From Eumeta japonica (Eukaryota > Arthropoda > Insecta > Lepidoptera > Psychidae), in contig BGZK01000216.1 in the NCBI GenBank assembly GCA_005406025.1, positions 434,001 to 498,000 on the forward strand: 64,000 nucleotides of DNA. Direction: 5' to 3'. Positions within the stretch are counted from its first letter, which is position 1; each line of letters starts with the position of its first letter. The position numbers and the translations under genes were made by a program. The notes beneath the pieces were generated by a model that made no database searches, was not told the DNA's origin, and was given only the letters and a program-made list of their open reading frames with translations. Positions 36,701-45,923 of this stretch are shown piece by piece.

Positions 36701-39700
36701 CAAAAGAGCGTATCTCCATGGCACTTACGTTCTTCTATAGATAAGCGCAGTTTTTCGACAATAACTCAAAAACAGTATATCTGACCATGTTCAAAATAAT
36801 TTTCGTTGAAAGTATTTATTAAGCGTTACCTTCCTTATTTTTTTCATATTTTTTGGACATATTGTTTAGAAAATAGGGGGACACAATTTGTCCATCTTTC
36901 AGAACGATTTTTTCCGTAATTATTCACATAATCAGAAAAAACTGCTTTGAAACCTTAAAGTGTTTTTAAAAGAATTGTCGATGTTATATGTCTCATGTTG
37001 ATGATTGCTGAAAAAAAAATTCTTCAGCTTCTTTTACATATTTGGAGAGCCCCCCTAGAAATATTTACTTTTGTTATTTAACTACCAAACTAAGAAGCGG
37101 CTCACACAAGACACCTAAACTATAAATTTTATCAATATAGGTCTTATAGTTTTTGAATAAAATGCCTATGACATACGGACGGACGGACGGAAATTCGAAA
37201 CTATAAGGGTTCCGTTTTTGACATTTTAGCTCGGAACCCTAAAAACAAGTGCGATTTACACAAATCATACAAATTATTCGCTTATTTCTAAATTTTTCTA
37301 TGATTTATTTTGCAAAAAAAATAATGATTTATAGTTTAATTTTAATGTAGACAAATAAAATTTTGTAACAATAGTCCATAGTAATTACTAAGATGCATCA
37401 ATTTGCAAAACACTAAATAGTGCATGCTTTTCCACTTGCAGGTGCAGACAACTCTGAAGTGTCAGCAATGTCGCGTGCATCTAAGCGTTCCGGACAATAC
37501 GACCACCTCACCGTTTCTAAGACCTTACTGACTGATATAATCACTTTAGGTGGGTCGCTTATATAGTACAACACAGTTGTAACTCCTTCTTGATTCTACA
37601 ACAACAGGGTACAGATATTTTTAAGGATATTGTTAAGGAATATGGACATCGGAAGCCAATGTGCACAATAACAGCATAAAGACCTACAAATATAATTTAA
37701 TTGGTTTGGTTTCAAATTAAAACCGCCGCTGCGTAGGTAGGGTTGTTACAAAATCAAAATTTAAATTTAAATTAGAATAAATAAAATAGGACAATGCAAA
37801 TCTTACTACATCACCAAACATTTTTAATTTCATTTTATTTATCAAAATAAGATTTATGACCTAAAAGAAAAAAATATATATTTACACATTTAAGAAATTC
37901 ATTTAATTATAGTGAGCACACTTAGAATGTATCACACGTAGCTGACCTTCAAACAAACGACTGAATTAGCTGGAATGCAGTGTACCGATTAGTGTGTCGG
38001 CTATCTTGCATACAGTATATGAGTCATTCTACTGTTAGATATAAGGGATCTGAAGTATCATCAGCATTGGTCAGTTTGAACAATACCTGTAGGATTATTA
38101 ATTTTTACCCACTTCTTTTCTACAGTAAGGGTAACTTTATTAGAATAGAATGATGTAATCCTAATTTTCTGTGAATACAACAATATTTTCTATATTATCG
38201 TTTTTGTTAATCATAGTTAATCTTTCAAGTTTTTTTAAAAAACAGATGGTAATGATAGGAAATCTATATGTCCATTTTTATATTTGGGATATGATTTTTG
38301 ATGTTGATATTAAAAATACAGTTTTATTATTACCTTTTGATTGGTGTATCTGTGTGTTAACATCGATTCTGTCTTCTTTTTTATCAATAGCTTATTTGTA
38401 TGTTATATTCAGGACGCGGTGAATTCGGAGATGTCATGTTGGGCAAAATAGACGTGACGCAGGTCAGAGCCAGTCGAGGGCACGAGGAGGAAGTCCAGCC
38501 TAAAATAAAGCCTGTGCTGATCAAAGTCCTTTCCACCAAAGAGGAGGAGGTATATTTTCAGTTTCGGCAATCGGTGGTGATAATGGCGACTAAAACTCGA
38601 GTTCATTTGCAAATGAATTGATAAAATATAAAAATTCTGCCATGCGTTTCGACACTGTAAATTTTTATCATTCTTACAATTCAGCCATTTACTTTTGTTT
38701 TATAAAAATATTTTATCAAATCCTTGGCTTTTTTTTTTAATCAAATTGTTTTACTTTTTAAGATCAATATTATGCCTATTAAAAAACACAATATCATAGT
38801 TATGTATTTTGTCATCAGACTCTCCTAGCTGAATTCCGTCGCCAGTTGGAGATGTTCAGCCGCGTTAAGCACGAAAACGTGTCTCGGCTGATCGGGCTGT
38901 GCAATGACTCGGAACCGCACTACATGTTACTAGAGCACACCGATTGGGTGAGGATCTAGTTATCGCTTGCCCGTCAGATGTCGCGGAATAGTCTTTTATT
39001 TTGTCTTTGTTTTTTTTTAGGGATTAAAGTTAAACTGTTATTCTACAAATAGCTTAAAATTTAGTTTTTAAACTCTATATGCATCTATTCCAATATTTGT
39101 AGAGAATAGAAAAATTATAAAGCAGTCAAATATTATTTAAGATAACTTAGATTTTTTTTCTGATACGTAGTTTTTTATATCATTTTTTTTGTGTAGTGAT
39201 GATGTAAATTGACATACTAGAACTTGGAAACTTATTTCGTGGTGTTTTTATTTTGACGTAATTTTTGTGTTCATTACAAAGGCTTTTAAATTATTGATGA
39301 TTATAGTTCATAGTTTGCATTAAATTAAATGAAGAATTATTAAGTAAAGTAATGAATATACCTTCTAATTACTATTAAGAAGCATAATTAATGATATTCA
39401 TAATAATCACTTGAGAAATGTAGTAAGGAAAACAAGAATTGTAGTAAAGTAAGAAATGAGATTAATTTGAAATAATCCATAGAAATATGTTATGGAATTA
39501 ACTAATTATCAAAATCGCTGAATTACGAAAAATATTGGAATTGAATATTTTTTAATAGGATGTAAAATAGAGACATTAAAAATCTCCAATTATAACATAT
39601 GCCGACGTAGGCCAACAATAAATGTGTAGAAAAAAAAAAGGTGAATATGTGTGAGCTCCAACGCGCGACTGACATTTGCTCCTTAAGAATACATTTCATA

Positions 39701-42700
39701 AATTCTTCACTTTATTTATGTGCATTTATTTATTTCATATAGTCTGTTATATTCATTTATATTTATATAGTAAACCATATTAAATACATCATGTTACATA
39801 ATAAAACTTTCAGAAAAATATCTACAGTAAATGCTTTGGTAACAATGGAAAAAATGTTTAACACCTTGTACATTGTTAGTTTAACTTATCTGCGTTATAA
39901 ATAAAACATTTTTAAATAAGAAATAGAAGAAAAATGCACACGTTCAGTATAAGATGCAGAAATATGCGCTGCGCAGGGGCACAACTTAACGCAACGATTT
40001 AATTTTTTTGTTAATATTCGTTTTCACACCCCAACTAATTTGCGTACCACGCGCGTTGTATAAAAAGCGATTCTTAAGGAGTAAATTTTAACTTCGAAAA
40101 ATTGAAATCAAAATTTCAATCAAACTGATCTTGTTGGCAGGGCGATTTGAAACAGTTTTTGATAGCAACTCGTAATGGCGACGGTGAGGGAGCGACGCCT
40201 CTTTCGCCGGCGCACACGGCCCTGCTGGCCGCGCACGTGGCGCGCGCAGGCGACGCTTTTGCACGACGCAGACAGACGCACAGGTGCGTTTTTAGGATTT
40301 CCTAACCAAAAGTTGCCGACGGGAAATTATTATTAAACCTACGCCGTCAGTCCATCCATGTGCCTGTCTGTTTTTCATACCTTCCATAGAATATATTTTT
40401 TAAACCTTAATATATAACTAGTTAACATTTTCACAGAATACGTGTTGTTGTCGCGGATATTTTAACAAATAATACTAGATGTATTTACCATCGACATATT
40501 ATTAAGATAAAAGCATGTCAAGAAGTATCATATTAAAGTTTTTCTGCTTCTATTTATATCCAGGGAAAATAAATGAATCAAGTAATTTTACAAAAAAATA
40601 TTCTAAAAAATATACATATGTAAAGAAACTATATTTTTTTTAGTTGTTTGGTCCAATACTGTCGGTAAAACAGTCAACAGTAGTTACTGATGTAATCCCT
40701 AGATGGCGCTGTGAGGAACAGGGGCTATCAGATTAAAGCGGTTTGTTGACATTGGACAGAACTCGCCATGATTAAACATACTAAATATTGTAAAAAGGAA
40801 ATAGCATTTAAATAATAGACTTCAAATGTCGTTTCTTTGATTTAGAGGTAGGAAACTATGATTGTAGTTAAATAATGTAATTATTAATGATGTGAATATT
40901 AAAATAAAACGTTTGATTTATAGAGCAATGCAATTGTTTGTTTAAAATTTATAATTCCTAATAAATTTGTCGAAACAGTCTTATTTATATACATTAGTTT
41001 TTCATTATATTAATGCACTTAATGTTCAAACAGAGACATAGCAGCAAGGAACTGCATGATAACATCAAAGCTGCACCTCAAATTGTCGCTGCCCGCTCTG
41101 ACCCGAGGGCCTCACACGCACGAATATTACAAGCTTCATGACCAGGTGCAGTAACATCACTAGCAACGTGTCTAACTATATCTACTATGTACACCACCTA
41201 CTACTACTACTAACATCAACATCAATGTATCATATTTATGGAAATCTTATGTTATATTCACAGTAGATTCACCGCGTTCACCTCACACTCTATCAACAAC
41301 TACTCTCATTTCGATTATTATCAGTAGTAGTTTACATGACAATTGTTGATTTCCCTTTTTCATAATTGTGTCCTTGACTCTGTGGAGAGTTTAGTCGCCG
41401 CAATGTGGAGTAAGAGGTATGATGACCATTCAACTACCGGAGGTCCAGATCTATCTGCTGATTTGTGGCCGTCAAAGAAAAATTGAGAAGGTTTAATATG
41501 TAATCCAATCTAGCTGCTAGCGATAATCGAATGATTTGAAGTCACTGGAAAACGTGTCCATCAGTAGCTCTGTATGTTTTGATAACGGCGTTATAATGAA
41601 TCCCGTGCAATTGGATATGAGATTTTGCTAACACTCAAATGTCGCCCCAAACTCTTTGATTCCAAGGAAACGACAACAATTAGATGAACTTGGCCCGCCG
41701 CTCATTCCTTTAAAATTTTCAAGTATTTTTGTTGAGAATACAGAAAAAAATAATTGTAATTTTATTGATATACCTTATATTTTTAATTATTAATAAAGCT
41801 CAAGTAAACATTCAAATTACAAATTATTTTTCTAACCTAGTTGTCAAACTTGAATGATTAGTTTATGATTCAACAAAATATCATGATATGTATATTACTA
41901 TCGGGGTTCAAAAATGAAGCACAAATAAAAGTAAATACTAAGAAAAACTATTATAGTAAACTACTGTAATATAAAATTGCACCACAGAATCACACTTTCA
42001 ACTGATCGTACTTAATTTGCTAATTCTATTCACTAATCGCTAAAAAAAAATTTTTGACAGTACTCAAATTCCGGTATTTATATATCCGCAAACCACTTGT
42101 CTAGAGTATTTTCTAAATGTAAACAACGTCATAAATATGTCATTTTTAATTAACACAAAATCGTAAATACACCATTTATGACGTAAACAAATAATAACTA
42201 TTTTAATCTGAAATAGTCAAAACTCATCAAAGTGCATAAATAATGTAAACAACTATGCCCACACACCTCAAGATAAACAATTCGAGTCTTTTCCTATGAT
42301 TTTTTAAGGGCCGAAGTTCATTACAAATAAATATGCAATATTTAACAATCGCCATTAACAACAAACACGATTTATCCTGGACATTGTCATTGGCGTCTCG
42401 TGATAAATGGTAGGCGAAATGTCCGCAGGTGATCCCGCTCAGGTGGCTGCCGGCGGAGGCGGTGCTGGAGAGCGACTACTCCACCAAGTCCGACGTGTAC
42501 ATGTTCGCGGCCACGGTGTGGGAGGTAAGGTTGCGCATGCGCCATCGAACCCTGTATTGTAACTGCAATGGCATCCGAAAGATATTATCGTCTGGTTTCA
42601 ATGACGGTGCAAAATACTTAATTATTATTGGTTTTTTTTTATTCACAGATTAACTGTTATTCTGTCTACATTTTAGCTATAATCTTAAAGATATATATGT

Positions 42701-45700
42701 AACTCGAAATGTATCTTGCTGTGTATGGATAATTTAACCTGGATTAAAATCAAGTTTTTTTTTCAAAATGAAACCATGAAGTATGAGAAGAACGTTATTT
42801 ACTCTTTTAAAAAAAATGCTATACAAGGTTTCGATTTTAAAAAATTCTTTATGTAAAAGTTTTAAGAATGTCAAAATATAAATAAGAAAGTCAAACTAGC
42901 AAATAATTTTTATTGTTTTTCAAAATAGTGTTGTTGAGATCAATACATCGCTGCTTTCAATGGATCCACTGAGAGAAACACTTTGGCCACTCGCACTTAA
43001 GAGTCGTTTCGACGGCCTTTTCATATGGAGTTACTGCTTCCTCCGCGTCCGTAAACCTTCCTCGAAAATTTTCTTTTATTTTAGGAAAGAAATAAAAATC
43101 CTACGGTGCGGGGTCGGGGCTGTAAGGCGGGTGAGCCAGTATTTCTATATCTAACTTTCCCAAATAGTTAGTTGTATGTCTGAATGTGGTGTTGACATGA
43201 TGAAGAATCCTACTGCAAAGTCGTTTTTCCCGAACTTTTTCCAAAACAAGAGACAAGCAATTGTTAGTGTACTAGTCTACAGTGATTGTTTTTTTTATGT
43301 TCTAAAACAAATGTTGCGTAATGACCTGTAATTCTGAAGAAAGAGGTTACCGTCTTTCTTCGACCTCATTTCTCTTTAGTAGGCGACTTCTCGAAAGGAA
43401 ACACCCACCGAGCAGACTGTCTTTTGGTATCGGGATCGTAACAGTAAATCGAGTTTACGTTACCTGTAACTATGTATACAACATTTGAGTACCCACTGAC
43501 GAATCTTTGCTCTATTTGGCAGTACGAATTAACACAACATAATTTTTGAGCTTCAGTCAAATTAAAAATTAAATATGCTGGTAGGTCACTCTCTTGTCAG
43601 TCTGTATCATGAGCCGCACAGCACTGGCGTTGTCTCAGAAAGACATCCCTACGCAGGTCGTGAGTCGGATTAGTACTACCACGTTTGAACTCGTTAAACC
43701 AGTTACAAACAGTGGCAAGGGATGGAGATTCATCATGAAAGGCCAACCGAAGTCTGTTAGAACTCATAGGAAATCATTGCACAAAAATTTTCTCGCATTA
43801 AATGACGTTAGACAAATAATTTTCTTTTTGCCGCCAATTTAAATGCAATATACACAGTAAGGTTGGCAAAGAGTTCCATTTTTTAAATTCAAATCTTTTT
43901 TTAAATTTACAGATTCTAAGTGGCCAGTTCCAAAAATTTAAGTTTCACATATGTAGAAAACAATCGATTTATACGCCTTAGTTTTTTTTTTTACGTATTC
44001 AACCATCGGCAATGAGTTTAAAGTTATTAAAATAGTTTCAAAAACAGGCCATCCTACTACCCATACCTATCGTCAAAAAATAACACGCATTTTGTGTGGC
44101 GCTATTAAGAGATTAGTGCCATCTCTGTGTAGTTTATAATTTAAAACGTTAATTACTCGGTTTATTTTCACAGTTATGTAGAAGATTTTTCCATAAACGA
44201 AAAAAAGCTTTAAATACATTAATATTTACAGAAATGCAGTGATGATGTACAGAAAAAAAAAAATTTCCTTTGTTCGTAGATATACACAAAAGCGGAGTTG
44301 CCATTCGCGAAGTTGAACGACAACTCGGTCATGGAACGCACGAAGGCCGGGTCTCTGGAGTGGAGCGCGCCGCCCGGCGTGCCCGGCAGGCTTGCCGCGC
44401 TGTTGGTGGGTTCTCTTACTGAAGCACCACGTTGAAAGCCATCTCTTTCATTGGATTATCAACATTCTTAAAATACGTATCCTCTACGTATTATGTGCAT
44501 CAAAAAAATTACATTAATTAAAGATTCCTTGCGAAAATGCTGTTTAACGAAGTTTGATAGAAAAAAAAATATTGAGAACTCTTTGATTGTTCAAGGACTA
44601 TAGAAAGTTTTAGGGCTTCCGTGAACGATGGCAATACAATGATTGCCTTTATTCCGTTTTCCATTCATGTAATTTATGTCGGGTTCGGTCACCGCACTAC
44701 TGAGTCATCACAATCTTTTACATCAAATCGAAGGGCTGTAGGCTGGCGCGCTGGCCCAGTGTAGGTCAGGGGCTGCTAGCTACCGTCGTCGTCGACACAA
44801 TGACGACATCCGACAACGACGAACAGGTACTCCGACGCACAGAGCGAGCCGTGTTAAGTTGAAAGCTCATCGGTCTATTTGCCGCGACCGGGATCTAAGT
44901 ATGTCTGTCTCCGAGACGAGGCCAGGCGCCACTGAGGCACCGCCGCTCTTGAAAGGCACTCGTAATGTACTATGTTGACAATACTGAAAATTCTTAGATT
45001 TTCGTTGGTACGACCGCATACCATGTTTATGGTATATTTATCGATTTTCATAGTATATTCCCTCGCTGTTTACATTATTCGGTACAAAAAGCATTTGATT
45101 CTATCTTTCTTTCGTAGGGACGCCTTCGACGGCCTCTTGGCCAGTATCCAAATACAGTGTTCGTCGAGTGCAAATCGTCCGCACCTTCATATATATGTGC
45201 AAAATTTTTGCATTAATCTCGAACCAACACCTAATCGGTACGAGTAATATTGCTCATAAGTAATATATTGTCATACCATACAATTTCGGAAACTGCAGTC
45301 GCCGGCCGACGTGTACGTGAATCGCAAAGGAGATGATATCACGTCTTCATCTGAATCGGCTATGCCAGGAATACATATAGCTACGAGACGGACCTTGGTC
45401 AACAAATGCCGATCGAAGTCTCTGTCAGCTATCTTCTTGACATATGCCACAGCAAAAAACGTTAAGATATATGGCATGCATTGAAATCATTTTAGTGAAA
45501 TACAATTTTCAAATTGTGTTTGTCGATGTCAAGATGGATAAACTAAGACATAATTTGCACAGACTTAAAAGTAATTTACTCCCAAAGTGGTGCATTTTCA
45601 AAAACTAAACTATTCTTAATGCCCTTATTAGAAATGGTCAATTTTAGAAAATTCCAGTACGCCTAACATACGTATGTATTGTATATTAAATATTACATAT

Positions 45701-45923
45701 ATATTCTCTCTCATTGATAGATTAAAATTGATTTATCCGAGTGGATTAAATTACTGTTTCTTATGTTTTTTTTTATTTACAGAAAAAATGCTGGAGCAAG
45801 TCGCCCACCGAAAGGCCGCTGTTCGACGTCATATGCGACGAAATGAAAGAGGTACTCAAGGAGGTCACGTCGGAGAACGTCGTAGAGATACAAGACTCGA
45901 AAGAAGAAATTGAAAAAGCATGA
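27635..45923 (+). CDS. otk: Off-track / PTK7-like receptor pseudokinase (gene-level span, 16 exons, 5' partial)
   Basis: Single-pass receptor with extracellular Ig domains and an intracellular tyrosine pseudokinase. The Otk/PTK7 family acts as co-receptor in Wnt/planar-polarity and semaphorin-plexin signalling at the plasma membrane (family knowledge). Sixteen exons splice in one continuous frame: tail of an Ig domain, Ig (IHCKVAGG, VQWFL, GNYTCKA), Ig (YLHCRAVGDPEPSIHWD, RYGCTAGSAAGLA), transmembrane segment, basic stop-transfer CRRRRRLRR, acidic juxtamembrane stretch, then kinase fold: GRGEFGDV, LIKVL, EFRRQLEMF, HRDIAARN, LPAEAV, KSDVYMFAATVWE, ERPLFDV. The DFG triplet is replaced in LKLSLPAL, as is usual in this family, so it should be catalytically dead. 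About 640 codons are visible; fly Otk is about 1,030, so the signal peptide and roughly two N-terminal Ig domains lie upstream or were not recognised. Exon GC is well above the introns. Confidence is high for family, lower for the first exon. Confidence 0.93.
28916..29031 (+). CDS. otk: otk exon: N-terminal half of an Ig domain
   Basis: Starts after CGACAG and ends before GTACGT. Encodes GALRFEPEPYSKKLELN, then SSGKIHCKVAGGVAPTVQWFL. It carries the first disulfide Cys (IHCKV) and the core Trp (VQWFL) of an I-set Ig domain. It aligns with the fly Otk stretch around KVHCKAQGTPTPQVQW. Exit phase 0. Confidence 0.9.
29585..29614. repeat. Perfect 30-bp palindrome in an otk intron
   Basis: GAATCGATACAATCA is followed directly by TGATTGTATCGATTC with no spacer or mismatch. 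Confidence 0.95.
29929..30079 (+). CDS. otk: otk exon: C-terminal half of the same Ig domain
   Basis: Acceptor TTTTCAG, donor GTAAGT. Encodes NEEDPLPEGVSSSNGTLLIS, then EASRAHAGNYTCKASEEDK and ITSKVRLDVV. NGTLLI and AGNYTC are the E- and F-strand signatures, and the Cys closes the disulfide opened in the previous exon. NGT and NYT are possible N-glycosylation sites. Exit phase 1. Confidence 0.93.
30080..33093. other. otk intron with repeat-derived segment
   Basis: Mostly AT-rich. 32740-32860 (CCAGAGGAGTCGCCAATGCA, TTGCCGGCCTCTTGGGAG) has the wording of a dispersed lepidopteran repeat. No coding exon apart from the GC-rich patch noted separately. Confidence 0.4.
30896..31012. other. GC-rich patch in an otk intron
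   Basis: About 115 bases of CG-rich sequence (CGCCGTACCGGACGCCGCAC) in a 3-kb AT-rich intron. Two forward frames are open across it, one in the phase of the flanking exons, but the exons on either side join cleanly without it and match fly Otk. Confidence 0.35.
33094..33237 (+). CDS. otk: otk exon: N-terminal half of the membrane-proximal Ig domain
   Basis: Acceptor CTTCTAG, donor GTGAGT. Encodes SPRVIEPTPGEEVHVTVGND, VYLHCRAVGDPEPSIHWDRN and LTVLTSA. Cys and Trp are at Ig B/C-strand positions, and the pattern matches fly Otk HCQAIGDPKPTIQWDKDL. Entry and exit phase 1. Confidence 0.94.
33692..33737 (+). CDS. otk: otk small exon (46 nt) within the membrane-proximal Ig domain
   Basis: Acceptor TATTTTAG, donor GTGATT (weak after +2). 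Encodes LEGVDVEGSNTSVKA plus a split Arg codon. It sits where fly Otk has a variable linker between the C and E strands. Both phases (1 in, 2 out) are required to join the flanking exons, which supports the call despite the weak donor. Confidence 0.85.
34033..34163 (+). CDS. otk: otk exon: C-terminal half of the membrane-proximal Ig domain
   Basis: Acceptor TTTTCAG, donor GTGAAT. Encodes VLLLKNGTLVIRGAKKQDTD, then RYGCTAGSAAGLARNELLLT and VHQ. NGTLVI plus DTDRYGCTAGSAAG are the E/F-strand Ig signature and match the fly GSYGCTIGNSAG segment. Exit phase 1. Confidence 0.95.
35082..35222 (+). CDS. otk: otk exon: stalk and transmembrane helix
   Basis: Acceptor TTTACAG. Encodes EGELPAESTGVAG, the hydrophobic helix KAVLVSISVAAAYMVLVLAL then MLYC, and the basic stop-transfer RRRRRLRRQR. 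The donor, AGAG|GTGGAT, is weak but is forced by the phase-1 join to the next exon. Read-through gives seven more residues and a TAG at 35243-35245 (see findings). Confidence 0.92.
35346..35351 (+). promoter_or_regulatory. Candidate intronic polyadenylation signal AATAAA
   Basis: AATAAA about 100 nt after the in-frame TAG that would be reached if the weak donor at 35223 were not used. AT-rich introns contain many chance AATAAA motifs, so this matters only together with the read-through stop. Confidence 0.25.
36174..36302 (+). CDS. otk: otk exon: acidic cytoplasmic juxtamembrane segment
   Basis: Acceptor TTTGTAG, donor GTAATA. Encodes EKMELEMAEGQEKLVEDGEE, then VKTKLNGNLAQNGRLLTAEK and DS. 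Low-complexity, Glu/Lys-rich, with no recognised domain. Fly Otk has a similar unstructured linker here. Phase 1 at both ends. Confidence 0.88.
36488..37250 (+). mobile_element. GGGTTCCG-type interspersed element, copy 2, in an otk intron
   Basis: Starts CTGGCCAAGAGCCTGTCGGA and AGGGTTCCG, ends TTTTGACATTTTAGCTCGGA then ACCCTAA. Colinear with the 13.4-kb copy, same strand. Sits between the acidic juxtamembrane exon and the next exon. Confidence 0.85.
37442..37549 (+). CDS. otk: otk exon: juxtamembrane region leading into the kinase fold
   Basis: Acceptor TTGCAG, donor GTGGGT. Encodes ADNSEVSAMSRASKRSGQYD, then HLTVSKTLLTDIITLG. It corresponds to the fly segment SRASKKSAHIYEQLAL..GLSELIQIG just before the glycine loop. 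SRASKRS is a conserved basic/serine motif in both. Confidence 0.9.
38413..38549 (+). CDS. otk: otk exon: glycine-rich loop and beta3 lysine of the pseudokinase
   Basis: Acceptor TATTCAG, donor GTATAT. Encodes GRGEFGDVMLGKIDVTQVRA, SRGHEEEVQPKIKPVLIKVL and STKEEE. GRGEFG is an intact glycine loop and the Lys in LIKVL is at the VAIK position. The charged insert between them is much shorter than the fly insert. Confidence 0.95.
38819..38947 (+). CDS. otk: otk exon: alpha-C helix to hinge
   Basis: Acceptor TCATCAG, donor GTGAGG. Encodes TLLAEFRRQLEMFSRVKHEN, VSRLIGLCNDSEPHYMLLEH and TDW. It matches fly EFRRQLDLLRAISH..VVRLFGLC..DPHYMVLEYTDW closely. The hinge is LLEHTDW. Phase 0 at both ends. 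Confidence 0.95.
38948..40140. other. otk intron with inverted 12-mers
   Basis: CTCCTTAAGAAT (39679-39690) mirrors ATTCTTAAGGAG (40070-40081). AACGCGCG (39660-39667) mirrors CGCGCGTT (40050-40057), but the order is not nested, so it is not a simple TIR pair. Otherwise AT-rich. Confidence 0.4.
40141..40283 (+). CDS. otk: otk exon: alpha-D/alpha-E helices up to the catalytic loop
   Basis: Acceptor TTGGCAG, donor GTGCGT. Starts GDLKQFLIATRNGDGEGATP, then LSPAHTALLAAHVARAGDAF and ARRRQTHR, joining the fly-like GDLKQFLLAT start to the HR of HRD. The 3' half is very GC-rich compared with its surroundings. Confidence 0.93.
41034..41145 (+). CDS. otk: otk exon: catalytic loop and degenerate activation segment
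   Basis: Acceptor AAACAG, donor GTGCAG. Encodes DIAARNCMITSKLHLKLSLP, then ALTRGPHTHEYYKLHDQ. Joined to the previous exon it gives HRDIAARN, so the HRD Asp is kept, but the DFG position reads Ser-Leu-Pro. That is the family hallmark (fly VSYPAL, human VSALGL). Confidence 0.95.
42429..42524 (+). CDS. otk: otk exon: P+1 loop and alpha-F helix
   Basis: Acceptor CCGCAG, donor GTAAGG. Encodes VIPLRWLPAEAVLESDYSTK, then SDVYMFAATVWE. WLPAEA stands for the APE motif and KSDVYMFAATVWE for alpha-F. Strongly GC-rich within AT-rich introns. Phase 0 at both ends. Confidence 0.95.
42900..43820 (-). mobile_element. Mariner-like element in an otk intron, decayed transposase
   Basis: The minus strand, with frameshifts, reads PSLATVCNWFNEFKRG, then NLTEAQKLCCVN, YCYDPDTKRQSARWVF, LAHPPYSPDPAP, and near the end FRGRFTDAEEAV and CFSQWIHRMQRCIDL. 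These are successive mariner transposase blocks. The first catalytic motif VTGDES is altered to VTGNVN, and stops interrupt the frame, so it is inactive. Confidence 0.85.
44280..44405 (+). CDS. otk: otk exon: kinase C-lobe, alpha-G
   Basis: Acceptor TTCGTAG, donor GTGGGT. Encodes IYTKAELPFAKLNDNSVMER, then TKAGSLEWSAPPGVPGRLAA and LL. It matches fly ELFNQATKLPHEELTNEQVVQ..AGSLEW. Phase 0. Confidence 0.94.
44970..45320 (-). mobile_element. Mariner-like 3' remnant in the last otk intron
   Basis: The minus-strand end (YHKHGMRSYQRKSKNFQYC) parallels the end of the 24.4-kb mariner (YHKRNIRSFQ.EFVNFQYC). On the plus strand both start near ATACTGAAAATT. Heavily decayed. Confidence 0.55.
45783..45923 (+). 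CDS. otk: otk last coding exon with stop codon
   Basis: Acceptor TTTACAG after a T-rich tract. Encodes KKCWSKSPTERPLFDVICDE, then MKEVLKEVTSENVVEIQDSK and EEIEKA, ending in TGA at 45921-45923. CW..SPTERP is the conserved C-lobe motif. The acidic tail after it is short. Confidence 0.95.
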   Translation, partial: KKCWSKSPTERPLFDVICDEMKEVLKEVTSENVVEIQDSKEEIEKA

